A program made the position numbers and the translations under genes. A stretch of DNA of 9,784 bases from the NCBI GenBank assembly GCA_018303575.1, contig JAGVXW010000047.1, positions 1 to 9,784 on the forward strand, in the 5' to 3' direction. Positions within the stretch are counted from its first letter, which is position 1, and each line of letters begins with the position of its first letter. The notes beneath the pieces were generated by a model. That model did not search any database, had not been told where the DNA came from, and was given only the letters and a program-made list of their open reading frames with translations. Positions 1 to 6,269 of the stretch are shown in pieces. Source of the stretch: Candidatus Woesearchaeota archaeon. Lineage in GTDB: Archaea > Nanobdellota > Nanobdellia > Woesearchaeales > WJIZ01.

Positions 1-125
1 TCTATAATTTAGGCACAACAAATATATAAATATTTCCGTCTTCAGAAATAGATTATAGAACAGCTATATTATAATAACCTATATCAATCAGAAAGTGTAC
101 TTAAGAAGTGCGCTTAACAGGAATG
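1..125. other. AT-rich intergenic stretch with no gene seen
   Basis: A hand count gives about 28% G+C, sharply below the GC-rich gene that begins at 126. It holds short AT palindrome-like runs (around 21-35 and 66-95) but no credible reading frame, tRNA or long inverted repeat. It lies downstream of the minus-strand gene at 126-515, so it may hold that gene's terminator or the promoter of a gene outside the window. No function can be assigned. Confidence 0.5.
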
Positions 126-515
126 CTAGATCCGCGCCACAACCAGCTTAATCGCCAGCGCCGCGATCAGAATGAGCACCACGCCCCGGTCCACCTCGCC
201 CTGCACCAGCAGCCGGTACAGGAAGAGCGCCAGCAGCAGCGTCACGAGCAGCAGGAAAGAAAGCGCGCTGACGCGCCACTGCGCGCGCAGGTCGCTCACC
301 GCCGTCGGCAGGAGGCGCTCCAGGAGCGCGCTCATGTCCAAGACCAGCAGAAACAACACAGCCGCGGCCAGCGCGAACGCTGCCATGGGCGCCACAGGAA
401 GATTGACGATCCCGATGACCGCCAGCGCATAGAGTGCGAAATAGACATATCCCTCCCAACCTACGGGCCTGATTCCCGAAGGCCCGAGCGCAAACCATTC
501 TTTCTTGGCGATCAT
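126..515 (-). CDS. Small four-helix integral membrane protein, unknown function
   Basis: 129 residues, strongly hydrophobic, with four likely membrane helices near residues 21-38, 42-61, 81-103 and 108-127. The N-terminus MIAKKEWF followed by a Gly/Pro/Trp-containing stretch (residues 10-21) resembles a recurrent opening in small uncharacterised prokaryotic membrane proteins; that is an impression, not a verified match. The ATG at 515 is preferred because a TATA box (TATTTAAAT, 537-545) is centred about 26 bp upstream, which makes the mRNA leaderless. A GGGAGG lies only 2 nt before the ATG, too close for a normal Shine-Dalgarno site. The gene diverges from metK and is noticeably more GC-rich than its surroundings. 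No catalytic motif is visible, so no function is proposed. Confidence 0.75.
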   Translation of the reverse strand: MIAKKEWFALGPSGIRPVGWEGYVYFALYALAVIGIVNLPVAPMAAFALAAAVLFLLVLDMSALLERLLPTAVSDLRAQWRVSALSFLLLVTLLLALFLYRLLVQGEVDRGVVLILIAALAIKLVVARI

Positions 516-536
516 GGCCTCCCAAATTTCATTTCC

Positions 537-545
537 TATTTAAAT
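537..545 (-). promoter_or_regulatory. TATA box for the 126-515 membrane protein
   Basis: On the minus strand this reads ATTTAAATA. Its TTTAAA core is centred about 26 bp before the A of the ATG at 515, the spacing expected between an archaeal TATA box and a transcription start lying on the start codon. Confidence 0.55.
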
Positions 546-614
546 CTATTTGCAACAAGAAGAACCTGCGTAAGGAGAAAGAGTATTCCAATCGGAATTT
601 CCCGAGCAATAAGA

Positions 615-621
615 TTTATAA
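615..621 (+). promoter_or_regulatory. TATA box for metK
   Basis: TTTATAA is centred about 35 bp upstream of the ATG at 653. This predicts a transcription start near 644 and a leader of about 9 nt. A GTG at 629 would lie upstream of the predicted start, which argues against it as the initiation codon. Confidence 0.5.
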
Positions 622-652
622 GTGAAGCGTGGGTGGCTGGAAGCGTGGGACT

Positions 653-1807
653 ATGAAAATCACCTACTTCACAAGCGAGTCTGTCACCGAAGGGCACCCC
701 GACAAAATCTGCGACCAGGTGAGCGACGCCATTCTCGACGCCCTGATTGCGCAGGACCCGAACTCCCGGGTTGCTGTAGAATCGCTCACGACAACCGGCA
801 GCGTCCATGTCGCCGGAGAAGTCACCACAAGAGGATACGCGGACATCCAGAGCATCGTCAGGAAAACGTTGCGTGACATCGGCTACACGGATCCTGCGTT
901 CGGGATTGACTGCGAGGATGCCGGAGTGTGGGTGAGCATCCACGGCCAGAGCCCGGACATCGCCCAAGGCGTGAATGTAACTGAAAACAAGGACCAGGGA
1001 GCCGGAGACCAGGGCATGATGTTCGGCTTCGCCTGCACGGAGACCCCAGAGCTGATGCCCTTTCCCATCATCATGGCGCACCGGCTCACGCGGAAGCTTG
1101 CCGAAGTGCGAAAATCTGGACAAATCAAGTGCCTTGGGCCTGACGGCAAGAGCCAGGTGAGCGTAGAATATGTTGACGGCAAGCCCCATCGCATCACTGC
1201 TGTTGTCATCGCCCAGCAGCATACCCATGACCTCGCGGAAGAGCACCTCAAGAAGGAAATTCTCGAGAAGGTCATCCAGCCTGTCTGCGGCAAGTGGATG
1301 GACAAGGACACGAAGATCCACATCAATGCAACGGGCAAGTTCGTCATCGGCGGCCCGGAGGGCGACACCGGCGTGACCGGAAGAAAGATCATCGTGGACA
1401 CGTATGGAGGCATGGGCAGGCACGGCGGCGGCGCGTTCTCGGGAAAAGATCCCTCGAAGGTGGACAGATCAGGCGCCTACATGGCAAGATACATGGCGAA
1501 GAACATCGTTGCTGCTGGCCTGGCGGAGCGCTGCGAGATCCAGCTCTCCTATTCCATCGGCGTGGCCCAGCCGACCAGCATCAACGTGGACACCTTCGGC
1601 ACAGGCAAGGTGGCAGAAGAGAAAATCCTAGAAGCAGTGAGGAAAGTCTTCGATTGCCGACCTCGCGCCATCATCGAGACTCTGAAGCTGAAGCGCCCCA
1701 TCTTCGTCAAGACAGCCAGCTACGGTCATTTCGGAAGGGATGACCCAGACTTCACCTGGGAGAAGACTGATAAGGTGGAGGAATTGAAGAAGGCGTGCTC
1801 AGGATGA
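653..1807 (+). CDS. metK: S-adenosylmethionine synthetase, bacterial/eukaryotic type
   Basis: Makes S-adenosylmethionine from methionine and ATP in the cytoplasm, supplying methyl groups for nucleic acid, protein and cofactor methylation. The 384-residue product has the usual family length and the classic motifs: GHPDK at 14-18 (methionine/ATP site), GAGDQGMMFG at 116-125, and the glycine-rich GGGAFSGKDPSKVDRS at 258-273 with its conserved lysines. All three domains appear complete. The ATG at 653 gives the standard N-terminus, with GHPDK at residue 14; an in-frame GTG at 629 would add eight unconserved residues and lies before the predicted transcription start. The type is notable: most archaea use the divergent archaeal MAT family, whereas this matches MetK of bacteria and eukaryotes, pointing to lateral acquisition at some depth. 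The end overlaps vapC by 9 bp, tail to tail. Confidence 0.97.
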   Translation: MKITYFTSESVTEGHPDKICDQVSDAILDALIAQDPNSRVAVESLTTTGSVHVAGEVTTRGYADIQSIVRKTLRDIGYTDPAFGIDCEDAGVWVSIHGQSPDIAQGVNVTENKDQGAGDQGMMFGFACTETPELMPFPIIMAHRLTRKLAEVRKSGQIKCLGPDGKSQVSVEYVDGKPHRITAVVIAQQHTHDLAEEHLKKEILEKVIQPVCGKWMDKDTKIHINATGKFVIGGPEGDTGVTGRKIIVDTYGGMGRHGGGAFSGKDPSKVDRSGAYMARYMAKNIVAAGLAERCEIQLSYSIGVAQPTSINVDTFGTGKVAEEKILEAVRKVFDCRPRAIIETLKLKRPIFVKTASYGHFGRDDPDFTWEKTDKVEELKKACSG

Positions 1808-2209
1808 ACCCAGCAGCATGAGCACCTGCTCCGTTGAGAGCACGGCCACCTTTTTCTGCGATTTCAGGCGTGCATCGTTCGACCAAAGAGGAAGGCCAAG
1901 CTCGACAGCAAGAGCGAAGAAATCGACGTCATCTGGGTCGGGAGCGAACGAAAGCGCCTCTTTCAGGCGGTTCTGATACAATTCCAGAGGAACGAAGGTG
2001 ACTTGTTCGGCAAGTGATTCCTGAATGCGATCGAAAGCCTTTGATGAAACCCCTGATTTTTTGGCGATTTCCTGCCGATGCTCACGGAGTTCCACAAGGG
2101 CGTACTCAGGAGCGAAGAGCGTAAGGGAGAATTCCGACAGCAGTTTCCTGAAAAGGGAATTCTTCCAGAAGAAGGTGAAAAGCACATTGCTGTCAACGAC
2201 GAGGTTCAT
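1799..2209 (-). CDS. vapC: PIN-domain ribonuclease, VapC-type toxin
   Basis: 136 residues, a single PIN domain. PIN toxins cut RNA with a Mg/Mn centre held by three or four acidic residues. Candidates here are D6 in VVDSN, E40 in the helix LVELREH, D93, D94 or D96 in PDPDDVDFFALA, and D112 in SNDARL; the order and spacing fit an intact active site. The ATG at 2209 overlaps the stop of the upstream antitoxin as ATGA (2206-2209), so translation is probably coupled. Initiation further upstream would add a proline- and glycine-rich stretch that is really the antitoxin's tail in another frame. The 3' end overlaps the end of metK by 9 bp. RNA target unknown. The vapBC assignment rests on domain type plus gene arrangement and is firm; subfamily is not. 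Confidence 0.92.
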   Translation of the reverse strand: MNLVVDSNVLFTFFWKNSLFRKLLSEFSLTLFAPEYALVELREHRQEIAKKSGVSSKAFDRIQESLAEQVTFVPLELYQNRLKEALSFAPDPDDVDFFALAVELGLPLWSNDARLKSQKKVAVLSTEQVLMLLGSS

Positions 2210-2448
2210 ACGAGCCCTTTCTTTCGGAGGGCCTCCAAGCGCCCCTTTCTCCCTGAATGCTGAAGCCTGAGGGCCCACTCGGTCAAGGGGCGCTCTTCGC
2301 GAAGCTGCCGCCGGAGCGGTTCGAGCTCCTCAAGCTGGCGCGCCTTCTCTTCGATGGACTTCCTGACGAACCCGGACCAGTTCATCTCGGGAAAATGCTT
2401 CATGCGCTGCCGTGTCTCGTCGGGGATGGAAAGGGTGATGGAAACCAT
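2206..2448 (-). CDS. vapB: VapB-type antitoxin with N-terminal ribbon-helix-helix
   Basis: 80 residues. The N-terminus MVSITLSIPDETRQRM followed by MNWSGFVRKSIEEKA (about 22-36) is the beta-strand plus two helices of an archaeal ribbon-helix-helix antitoxin. This part would dimerise, bind the operator and repress its own transcription, while the charged C-terminal helix (about 36-80) would wrap around the VapC active site. The ATG at 2448 is preceded by AGGTG at a normal spacing; an in-frame GTG at 2457 would add three residues and lies about 28 bp from the TATA box, so it could be a leaderless alternative. The stop overlaps the vapC start as ATGA. Two tandem 8-bp repeats sit just upstream and are a likely operator. 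Confidence 0.88.
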   Translation of the reverse strand: MVSITLSIPDETRQRMKHFPEMNWSGFVRKSIEEKARQLEELEPLRRQLREERPLTEWALRLQHSGRKGRLEALRKKGLV

Positions 2449-2461
2449 GGTGTTCACCTGT

Positions 2462-2477
2462 GTAAAAACGTAAAAAC
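2462..2477. repeat. Two tandem copies of GTAAAAAC, probable VapB operator
   Basis: GTAAAAAC occurs at 2462-2469 and again directly at 2470-2477. On the minus strand the pair lies between the TATA-like palindrome and the vapB start, where a bound repressor would block transcription initiation. Ribbon-helix-helix antitoxins commonly bind short repeated half-sites, which fits, but binding is an inference. Confidence 0.5.
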
Positions 2478-2478
2478 G

Positions 2479-2492
2479 TTTAAATATTTAAA
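2479..2492. promoter_or_regulatory. Palindromic TATA element, possibly bidirectional
   Basis: TTTAAATATTTAAA is a perfect 14-bp palindrome between the divergent vapB and kinase-like genes. On the minus strand it places a start near 2458, just before vapB. On the plus strand it would start near 2512, giving a leader of about 40 nt to the ATG at 2552; a weaker TATA-like GATATTT at 2513-2519 is another option for that side. Confidence 0.5.
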
Positions 2493-2551
2493 TGTTGCGA
2501 TTCTCTACCCTCTGATATTTGCAGACTGAAAAGAGGCATGGAAGATGGAAT

Positions 2552-4075
2552 ATGACATTGGAGACTGTGCTTGGGAGGGGAAGATCCGCTACGGTCCTAC
2601 ATGCGCAAGAAGGGATTGCGGTGAAGCGCTTTTCTGACAACAATTTCCTGACAGCGTTAGCGAATTATGTTTTAACCGGAGCCCCCGGTCCTTACGGCTG
2701 GAGCGCGGATGCAGTGGCAGCGGCGCATCATCGTCGGCAATTGCTGTCGGTGCTCGTCGAGCATTGGTTCGGGGAAAAGCTCCGCGTTGCAAATTCTCTG
2801 GATTTCCAATGGAACGAGGAAGCACGGACCTATGAACTCAGGACAGAATTCGTTGACGGCCGCCACGCGCTTCTCCATCATCCGTTTTCGCGCTCTCGGG
2901 AGTTGGATGACCTTATAAACAATATCATGCTTCCGCTCCAGGAAAAGCTTCAGGAGACCGGATTTGACGGGGCAGTCTGGCAAGCGGGAAAGGCAAACCC
3001 CACTGCGACAGCGAACTTCATACATGATGGAAAAGGATGGGTGTGGATTGATTTGGAGTCAGGGGTTCCAGCGCTTTTCCCATCAAATCCACTCGCCTTG
3101 CCCTTCTACATCGGAAAGTCCCTTCGCCATAGGAGATGCCTCTATGACGATGTTGACATCTCAAAATTAGAAAAGTATCTTTTCGGATTAAGCCCTGAGT
3201 TGCATCAAAGAATTAATCCGCATGTGGAAGCTCTCGCATACCATCAGGCTGCCTGGAAGGCGCTGAGAAGGCATCAGAGAGGAATTGAGTACCAGGAGAA
3301 GAAAGGCAGGATAACACATAAGAAGGCTGAATGGTACTGGCACCGGCCTTTCCGATGGTACGCTCGAGAGGGAGTAAGATTATCCAAGGTCGTGATATCT
3401 GAGGCCTTCTCCTTGCCGGAGAGAGGCTATCTTCTGTTAAAAGAGTTGCGCTTGACAGAGAAGGCACGGGATGCCGTGAAGTTCGTATACTCAGCAGAAT
3501 TCAGGAAGAAAGCACTAACTGCCCATTTAGAGAGAAGGATTGGCGTTTGGGAGCAGAGAAAGCAGCTTTCGCCTGAACAAGCCGCCGAATTGCGCTCCCG
3601 GCTTCCGCAAATTTCTTCAAGTAGGTACTTCAACGACATGGGAATCCACGTCCTCGGCCTCAAGATTTTGGATTGGGGCCTATATCCTGCAGCTCTTGGA
3701 GGATTGGTCACGCTCGGAAAAATTGATGTTGCAACAGCCGCGGCTTTGACTCCCCTAGGGGGCTCAGTGCTGCGAACAGTGTATAGCGCTGGCAGGATGG
3801 CTTGTGATGCCGCCAGCAGAAAAGGAGAGCGCTTCTCCCATGCTATCGCGCTTTCAGTTGGATGGATCCCTATCTTCGGGAACGCCGCCTATCCGTTGCA
3901 GATCGCCTGCACAGGCCCGACAGAAGACCGGAAGCTCGCAGAGTTCTTCTTATATGATCTCTCAGCAAGATTCGGAAGAAACATTCCGATTTATGGCGGG
4001 CCTGATTCAAGGACAGAGCACGCTTTGAACAGGCTGCCCGGCCTGAGATTAAGCCGTACGCTTCCTGAGCCATGA
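2552..4075 (+). CDS. Kinase-like protein with hydrophobic C-terminal domain
   Basis: 507 residues. The N-terminal half looks like a divergent protein-kinase fold: a glycine loop GRGRSATV at 8-15, AVKRF with K25 as the ATP-binding lysine, a hinge-like TEFVDGR near 98-104, then ANF with N155 and WIDLESG with D167 in the places of the metal-binding Asn and the DFG Asp. The segment where the catalytic HRD aspartate should lie reads GKANPTATANF, with no Asp, so it may be a pseudokinase or use an altered mechanism. The middle (about 230-350) is rich in basic and aromatic residues. The C-terminal part has hydrophobic segments near 372-389, 392-413 and 432-453, suggesting membrane attachment. The ATG at 2552 puts the glycine loop at residue 8; a TTG at 2519 would add 11 charged residues. 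The gene looks less GC-rich than its neighbours. Substrate and role are unknown. Confidence 0.8.
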   Translation: MTLETVLGRGRSATVLHAQEGIAVKRFSDNNFLTALANYVLTGAPGPYGWSADAVAAAHHRRQLLSVLVEHWFGEKLRVANSLDFQWNEEARTYELRTEFVDGRHALLHHPFSRSRELDDLINNIMLPLQEKLQETGFDGAVWQAGKANPTATANFIHDGKGWVWIDLESGVPALFPSNPLALPFYIGKSLRHRRCLYDDVDISKLEKYLFGLSPELHQRINPHVEALAYHQAAWKALRRHQRGIEYQEKKGRITHKKAEWYWHRPFRWYAREGVRLSKVVISEAFSLPERGYLLLKELRLTEKARDAVKFVYSAEFRKKALTAHLERRIGVWEQRKQLSPEQAAELRSRLPQISSSRYFNDMGIHVLGLKILDWGLYPAALGGLVTLGKIDVATAAALTPLGGSVLRTVYSAGRMACDAASRKGERFSHAIALSVGWIPIFGNAAYPLQIACTGPTEDRKLAEFFLYDLSARFGRNIPIYGGPDSRTEHALNRLPGLRLSRTLPEP

Positions 4076-4090
4076 GATTTGGGGCAAACC

Positions 4091-4098
4091 TTTAATAA
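4091..4098 (+). promoter_or_regulatory. TATA box for the msrB remnant
   Basis: TTTAATAA is centred about 26 bp before the ATG at 4121, predicting a leaderless message. The promoter looks intact although the gene is broken, and it may still serve the downstream membrane protein at 4441. Confidence 0.5.
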
Positions 4099-4120
4099 CC
4101 TGTTTTTCCCATAGAGACAT

Positions 4121-4451
4121 ATGAAGAAACTCTCGCCTGAGCAGGAACACGTATTGAAGGAGAAGGGGACCGAGCCTCCGTTTACTGGCAGGTACTGGGA
4201 TCATCATGATACAGGAAATCTCCTCAAAAAGGAAGTTCGATTCCGGCACCGGCTGGCCCAGCTTTACCGATGCTTTGCCTGGGGCGGTGAAATTCCGGGA
4301 GGACGTGAGCCATGGCATGCGCCGGACAGAAATCACGTGCTCGAAATGCGGCGGCCACCTCGGCCACATCTTCAATGACGGCCCGGGGCCGACAGGCAAG
4401 CGCTACTGCATCAACTCCTGTATCTTGGACTTCAAGGAAAATGAACGTTAA
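4121..4451 (+). pseudogene. msrB: Peptide methionine-(R)-S-oxide reductase, internally deleted and frameshifted
   Basis: MsrB reduces methionine-R-sulfoxide in oxidised proteins. Frame 1 from 4121 gives a perfect family start, with GTEPPFTGRYWDHHDTG ending at 4216. The rest continues one frame later: SSKRKFDSGTGWPSF, SHGMRRTE, CSKCGGHLGH, then RYCINS with the catalytic cysteine at 4407-4409 and a stop at 4449-4451. Between DTG and KFDSGTG a normal MsrB has about 16 residues including the first zinc CxxC; here only 16 nt remain. The missing length is thus about 32 nt, which both removes that CxxC and shifts the frame. The second CxxC survives without its partner. Read literally, frame 1 ends at 4378 as an 85-residue protein with a nonsense tail. 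It could be a real loss, a strain variant or an assembly error. The product, if any, is probably inactive. Confidence 0.85.
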
Positions 4452-4707
4452 AGAAGAGATTGCGGCCATCCGGGAGCGCAACGCGCGCGTCGAGCTTGAC
4501 AAAGCCTGGGAGACGAGCTGGACGAGAAGAGCCGTCATCGTCCTTTTTACCTATCTTTTGCTCGTGATTTTTTTCTACAGCGCGCATCTGCCGCGGCCGT
4601 GGGTGAATGCCATAGTTCCGTCTATTGCTTTTCTTTTGTCCACCCTCACCTTGCCCTTCTTTAAGAAGCTCTGGACTAGGAAAAGAACACGTTCTTCACG
4701 CCGATAA
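4441..4707 (+). CDS. Small two-helix membrane protein, unknown function
   Basis: 88 residues. A charged amphipathic N-terminus (1-30, with RNARVELDKAWETSWTRR) precedes two membrane helices at about 31-50 and 54-75, and a very basic tail (KKLWTRKRTRSSRR) that should face the cytoplasm. The ATG at 4441 has AAGGA 3 nt upstream and overlaps the msrB stop by 11 bp, so the two genes are translationally coupled. The same frame stays open upstream to 4312, but that part is the msrB region read in the wrong frame. The charged first 30 residues followed by a helical hairpin look like an ordinary conserved small membrane protein; I cannot name a family. Its last 32 bp overlap the end of the convergent MarC-family gene. 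Confidence 0.75.
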   Translation: MNVKEEIAAIRERNARVELDKAWETSWTRRAVIVLFTYLLLVIFFYSAHLPRPWVNAIVPSIAFLLSTLTLPFFKKLWTRKRTRSSRR

Positions 4708-5278
4708 CGAACATGTCCACGCCGATGGCGCCGAGGAAGAAGCCGAGGATTCTCAATAAGATCTCTAGGTTCTTGTCGAAAACAATGCGCAGTGTCCGGT
4801 GCTGGATGTGGTCCCGGAGCCATTTCAGCCCGACAATGATGAAGTAATTCAGCGCCAGTATGCCCGCGATGGCCGACGCGCCGAGGGGCCAGCTCGCCTC
4901 GTGGCTCAGCAAAATGGTGAGAGAGATGGTGCCAGCCCCGACGATGAAGGGGATAGCAACCTCTTCGGCAATCTCCTCAATGTTCGGCCGGATATGGATG
5001 AGCGCCTTCTCGCCCTTCACGATGTAATGATAGGCGTACGAGAAGATGACAATACCGCCAAAGATGCGGAAGGACTCGAAGGAGACGTTGAAGACCTTGG
5101 TAAACATGCTTTCGCCGATGAGCAGGAAGATGACATAGACAACAAAGGAGATGGCTGTCGCCTCGAAGAGCATCCTGCAATAGGCCTTGTGCTTCAGCTT
5201 CCGCATCACCGGCACAAGATAGAGGAAGAGCGCGAACGGGTTGATGAGCATGAAGAAGGCGATCAGGGTCTTGATCAT
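4676..5278 (-). CDS. MarC-family integral membrane protein
   Basis: 200 residues with six probable membrane helices (about 3-21, 40-56, 68-86, 108-126, 135-153 and 175-194). The family signature appears twice: INPFALF near residues 12-18 in helix 1, and AIPFIVGAGTIS at 108-119, the counterpart of the IPLLAGPGAIS motif of MarC proteins, preceded by the cytoplasmic acidic segment IEEIAEEV. The family's function is unsettled; despite the name, a role in multiple antibiotic resistance was not upheld, and transport is only suspected. The ATG at 5278 is chosen because a TATA box at 5303-5310 lies about 28 bp upstream, implying a leaderless mRNA. A longer in-frame start at 5326 would lie upstream of that TATA box and add 16 polar residues. 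Convergent overlap of 32 bp with the preceding gene. Confidence 0.88.
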   Translation of the reverse strand: MIKTLIAFFMLINPFALFLYLVPVMRKLKHKAYCRMLFEATAISFVVYVIFLLIGESMFTKVFNVSFESFRIFGGIVIFSYAYHYIVKGEKALIHIRPNIEEIAEEVAIPFIVGAGTISLTILLSHEASWPLGASAIAGILALNYFIIVGLKWLRDHIQHRTLRIVFDKNLEILLRILGFFLGAIGVDMFVIGVKNVFFS

Positions 5279-5302
5279 GGCCTCATGCTCTGGAATCTCG
5301 CT

Positions 5303-5310
5303 ATTTAAAT
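5303..5310 (-). promoter_or_regulatory. TATA box for the MarC-family gene
   Basis: ATTTAAAT is centred about 28 bp before the ATG at 5278 on the minus strand. It decides the start: the upstream in-frame candidate at 5326 would lie before the predicted transcription start. Confidence 0.55.
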
Positions 5311-5380
5311 ATTGCGACTTGGACAAACGCCCATGCTGCCGTTATAATCTGAGCACTGGACATGAAATCCGTGCGTGAGC

Positions 5381-5388
5381 TTTATATA
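5381..5388 (+). promoter_or_regulatory. TATA box for the PD-(D/E)XK nuclease
   Basis: TTTATATA is centred 26 bp before the ATG at 5411, which predicts a leaderless transcript. There is no Shine-Dalgarno-like sequence at a normal distance. Confidence 0.6.
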
Positions 5389-5410
5389 GGGAAGCGGGGC
5401 CCTCAAGGCC

Positions 5411-6223
5411 ATGCCACGGATGCAGTCGCCGAGCTCGATCAACACGTACAAGCAGTGCCCGCGCAAGTATTTCTATCAGTACATCCTCAATCTCCCCACA
5501 AAGCCCAGCATCTACCTGATCCGAGGCTCTATCGTCCATGAAGTCCTGGAAAAGTTCTTCGACCTGGACATCACGTCTCTGGACGAAAAGGAGCTCGAGT
5601 TCGGCATGCGCTCCTTCGTTACGGCGCACCTCCTGCGACTATGGACCAAGAACCGCACCAACCTGCTGATACTTGGCCTTGCCGAAGAGGAGCTGGAGCG
5701 CTATCTGCTGGAGTCGCAGGACATGCTGCAGGGCTTTGTCACGATTTTCGCGAAAAAGCTGAGAAAACGTGCGGAGATCTGCGGCACCCTGAAGGAAGCG
5801 TTCAGCGAGCTCACTCCTTCAGTGGAGGAAGAGATCATCAACCCAGATTTGAAGGTTAAGGGGTTCATCGACGCCATCCACACCCATGACAAAGAAACCG
5901 TGATCATGGACTACAAGACCTCGAAGAAGGACGAATTGACCCCTGCCTACCGGTTGCAATTGTCTATCTATGCCCTTCTCTACAAGCTAAAATATGGAAA
6001 AGCCCCAGATAAGGTTGGAATCAACTTCCTCAAGTTTGGAGAAAGGATGATGGATGTTGATGAAAAGCTATTGGAGGAAACGAAGAAAGAAGTGCGGCTG
6101 ATCCATGAGCTGACGCAGACAGACAAGATCAAGGATTTCCCGACGAATGTCGGCCCGCTGTGCAAGTGGAATGGCGGGCAATGCGATTTCTATGACACAT
6201 GCATCAAGCAAAGGGACATCTGA
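5411..6223 (+). CDS. PD-(D/E)XK nuclease, Cas4/RecB-like, with putative Fe-S cluster
   Basis: 270 residues. Order of motifs: YKQCPRKYFYQY with C16; IRGSIVHEVLEKFF with H43 and E44; GFIDAI with D154; VIMDYKTSK with D167 and K169, the core PD-(D/E)XK pair; RLQLSIYALLY with Q183 and Y187 (the RecB QxxxY motif); and a C-terminal cluster CKWNGGQCDFYDTC with C251, C258 and C264. One N-terminal plus three C-terminal cysteines is the layout that binds a 4Fe-4S cluster in Cas4 and AddB-type nucleases, though the spacing C-x6-C-x5-C is a little wider than usual. All catalytic residues are present, so it should be an active Mg-dependent DNA nuclease, perhaps in end resection or repair. No cas genes or CRISPR repeats are in the window, so a Cas4 name is not justified. 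It precedes the MNT/HEPN pair, which has its own promoter. Confidence 0.9.
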   Translation: MPRMQSPSSINTYKQCPRKYFYQYILNLPTKPSIYLIRGSIVHEVLEKFFDLDITSLDEKELEFGMRSFVTAHLLRLWTKNRTNLLILGLAEEELERYLLESQDMLQGFVTIFAKKLRKRAEICGTLKEAFSELTPSVEEEIINPDLKVKGFIDAIHTHDKETVIMDYKTSKKDELTPAYRLQLSIYALLYKLKYGKAPDKVGINFLKFGERMMDVDEKLLEETKKEVRLIHELTQTDKIKDFPTNVGPLCKWNGGQCDFYDTCIKQRDI

Positions 6224-6232
6224 AAGCGATAA

Positions 6233-6242
6233 TTTTAAATAT
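6233..6242 (+). promoter_or_regulatory. TATA box for the MNT/HEPN pair
   Basis: TTTTAAATAT lies only 10 bp after the nuclease stop and is centred about 28 bp before the ATG at 6266. This gives the toxin-antitoxin-like pair its own leaderless promoter. Confidence 0.6.
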
Positions 6243-6269
6243 CACATGATAACTTTTGTTATCATATGA
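6242..6269. promoter_or_regulatory. Inverted repeat overlapping start codon, probable operator
   Basis: Perfect 8-bp arms ATGATAAC (6246-6253) and GTTATCAT (6258-6265) flank a TTTT spacer. The symmetry extends outward, with one mismatch at 6245/6266, to 12-nt arms reaching TCA and TGA. It fills the space from the TATA box to the ATG at 6266. A dimeric protein bound here would block transcription initiation; the N-terminal helix-turn-helix of the gene it precedes is the obvious candidate. As RNA it would lie upstream of, or at, the expected start, so a transcript hairpin is less likely. Confidence 0.65.

Noticed and set aside
108..656. Plus-strand frame rich in Gln/Arg/His opposite the 126-515 membrane protein
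   Set aside because: Low-complexity antisense of a hydrophobic gene; it also crosses the metK promoter.
536..1423. Long minus-strand reading frame (295 codons) opposite metK
   Set aside because: It is the antisense of a fully conserved metK, has no recognisable motif, and is open because of codon bias in the real gene.
4205..4225. Programmed frameshifting in msrB
   Set aside because: Even a correct shift would leave out about 11 residues, including the first zinc CxxC, so a deletion explains the data better than recoding.
4799..5308. Plus-strand reading frame opposite the MarC-family gene
   Set aside because: Its very acidic, Asp/Glu/His-rich composition is the antisense of hydrophobic membrane codons; the MarC frame is clear.
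5411..6223. Calling the nuclease Cas4
   Set aside because: No CRISPR repeats or other cas genes are in the window, and many archaeal PD-(D/E)XK proteins share the same motifs without a CRISPR role.
6246..6265. Reading the inverted repeat as a terminator of the nuclease gene
   Set aside because: It lies between a good TATA box and a start codon, has AT-rich arms, and is not followed by a T-tract, so an operator fits better.
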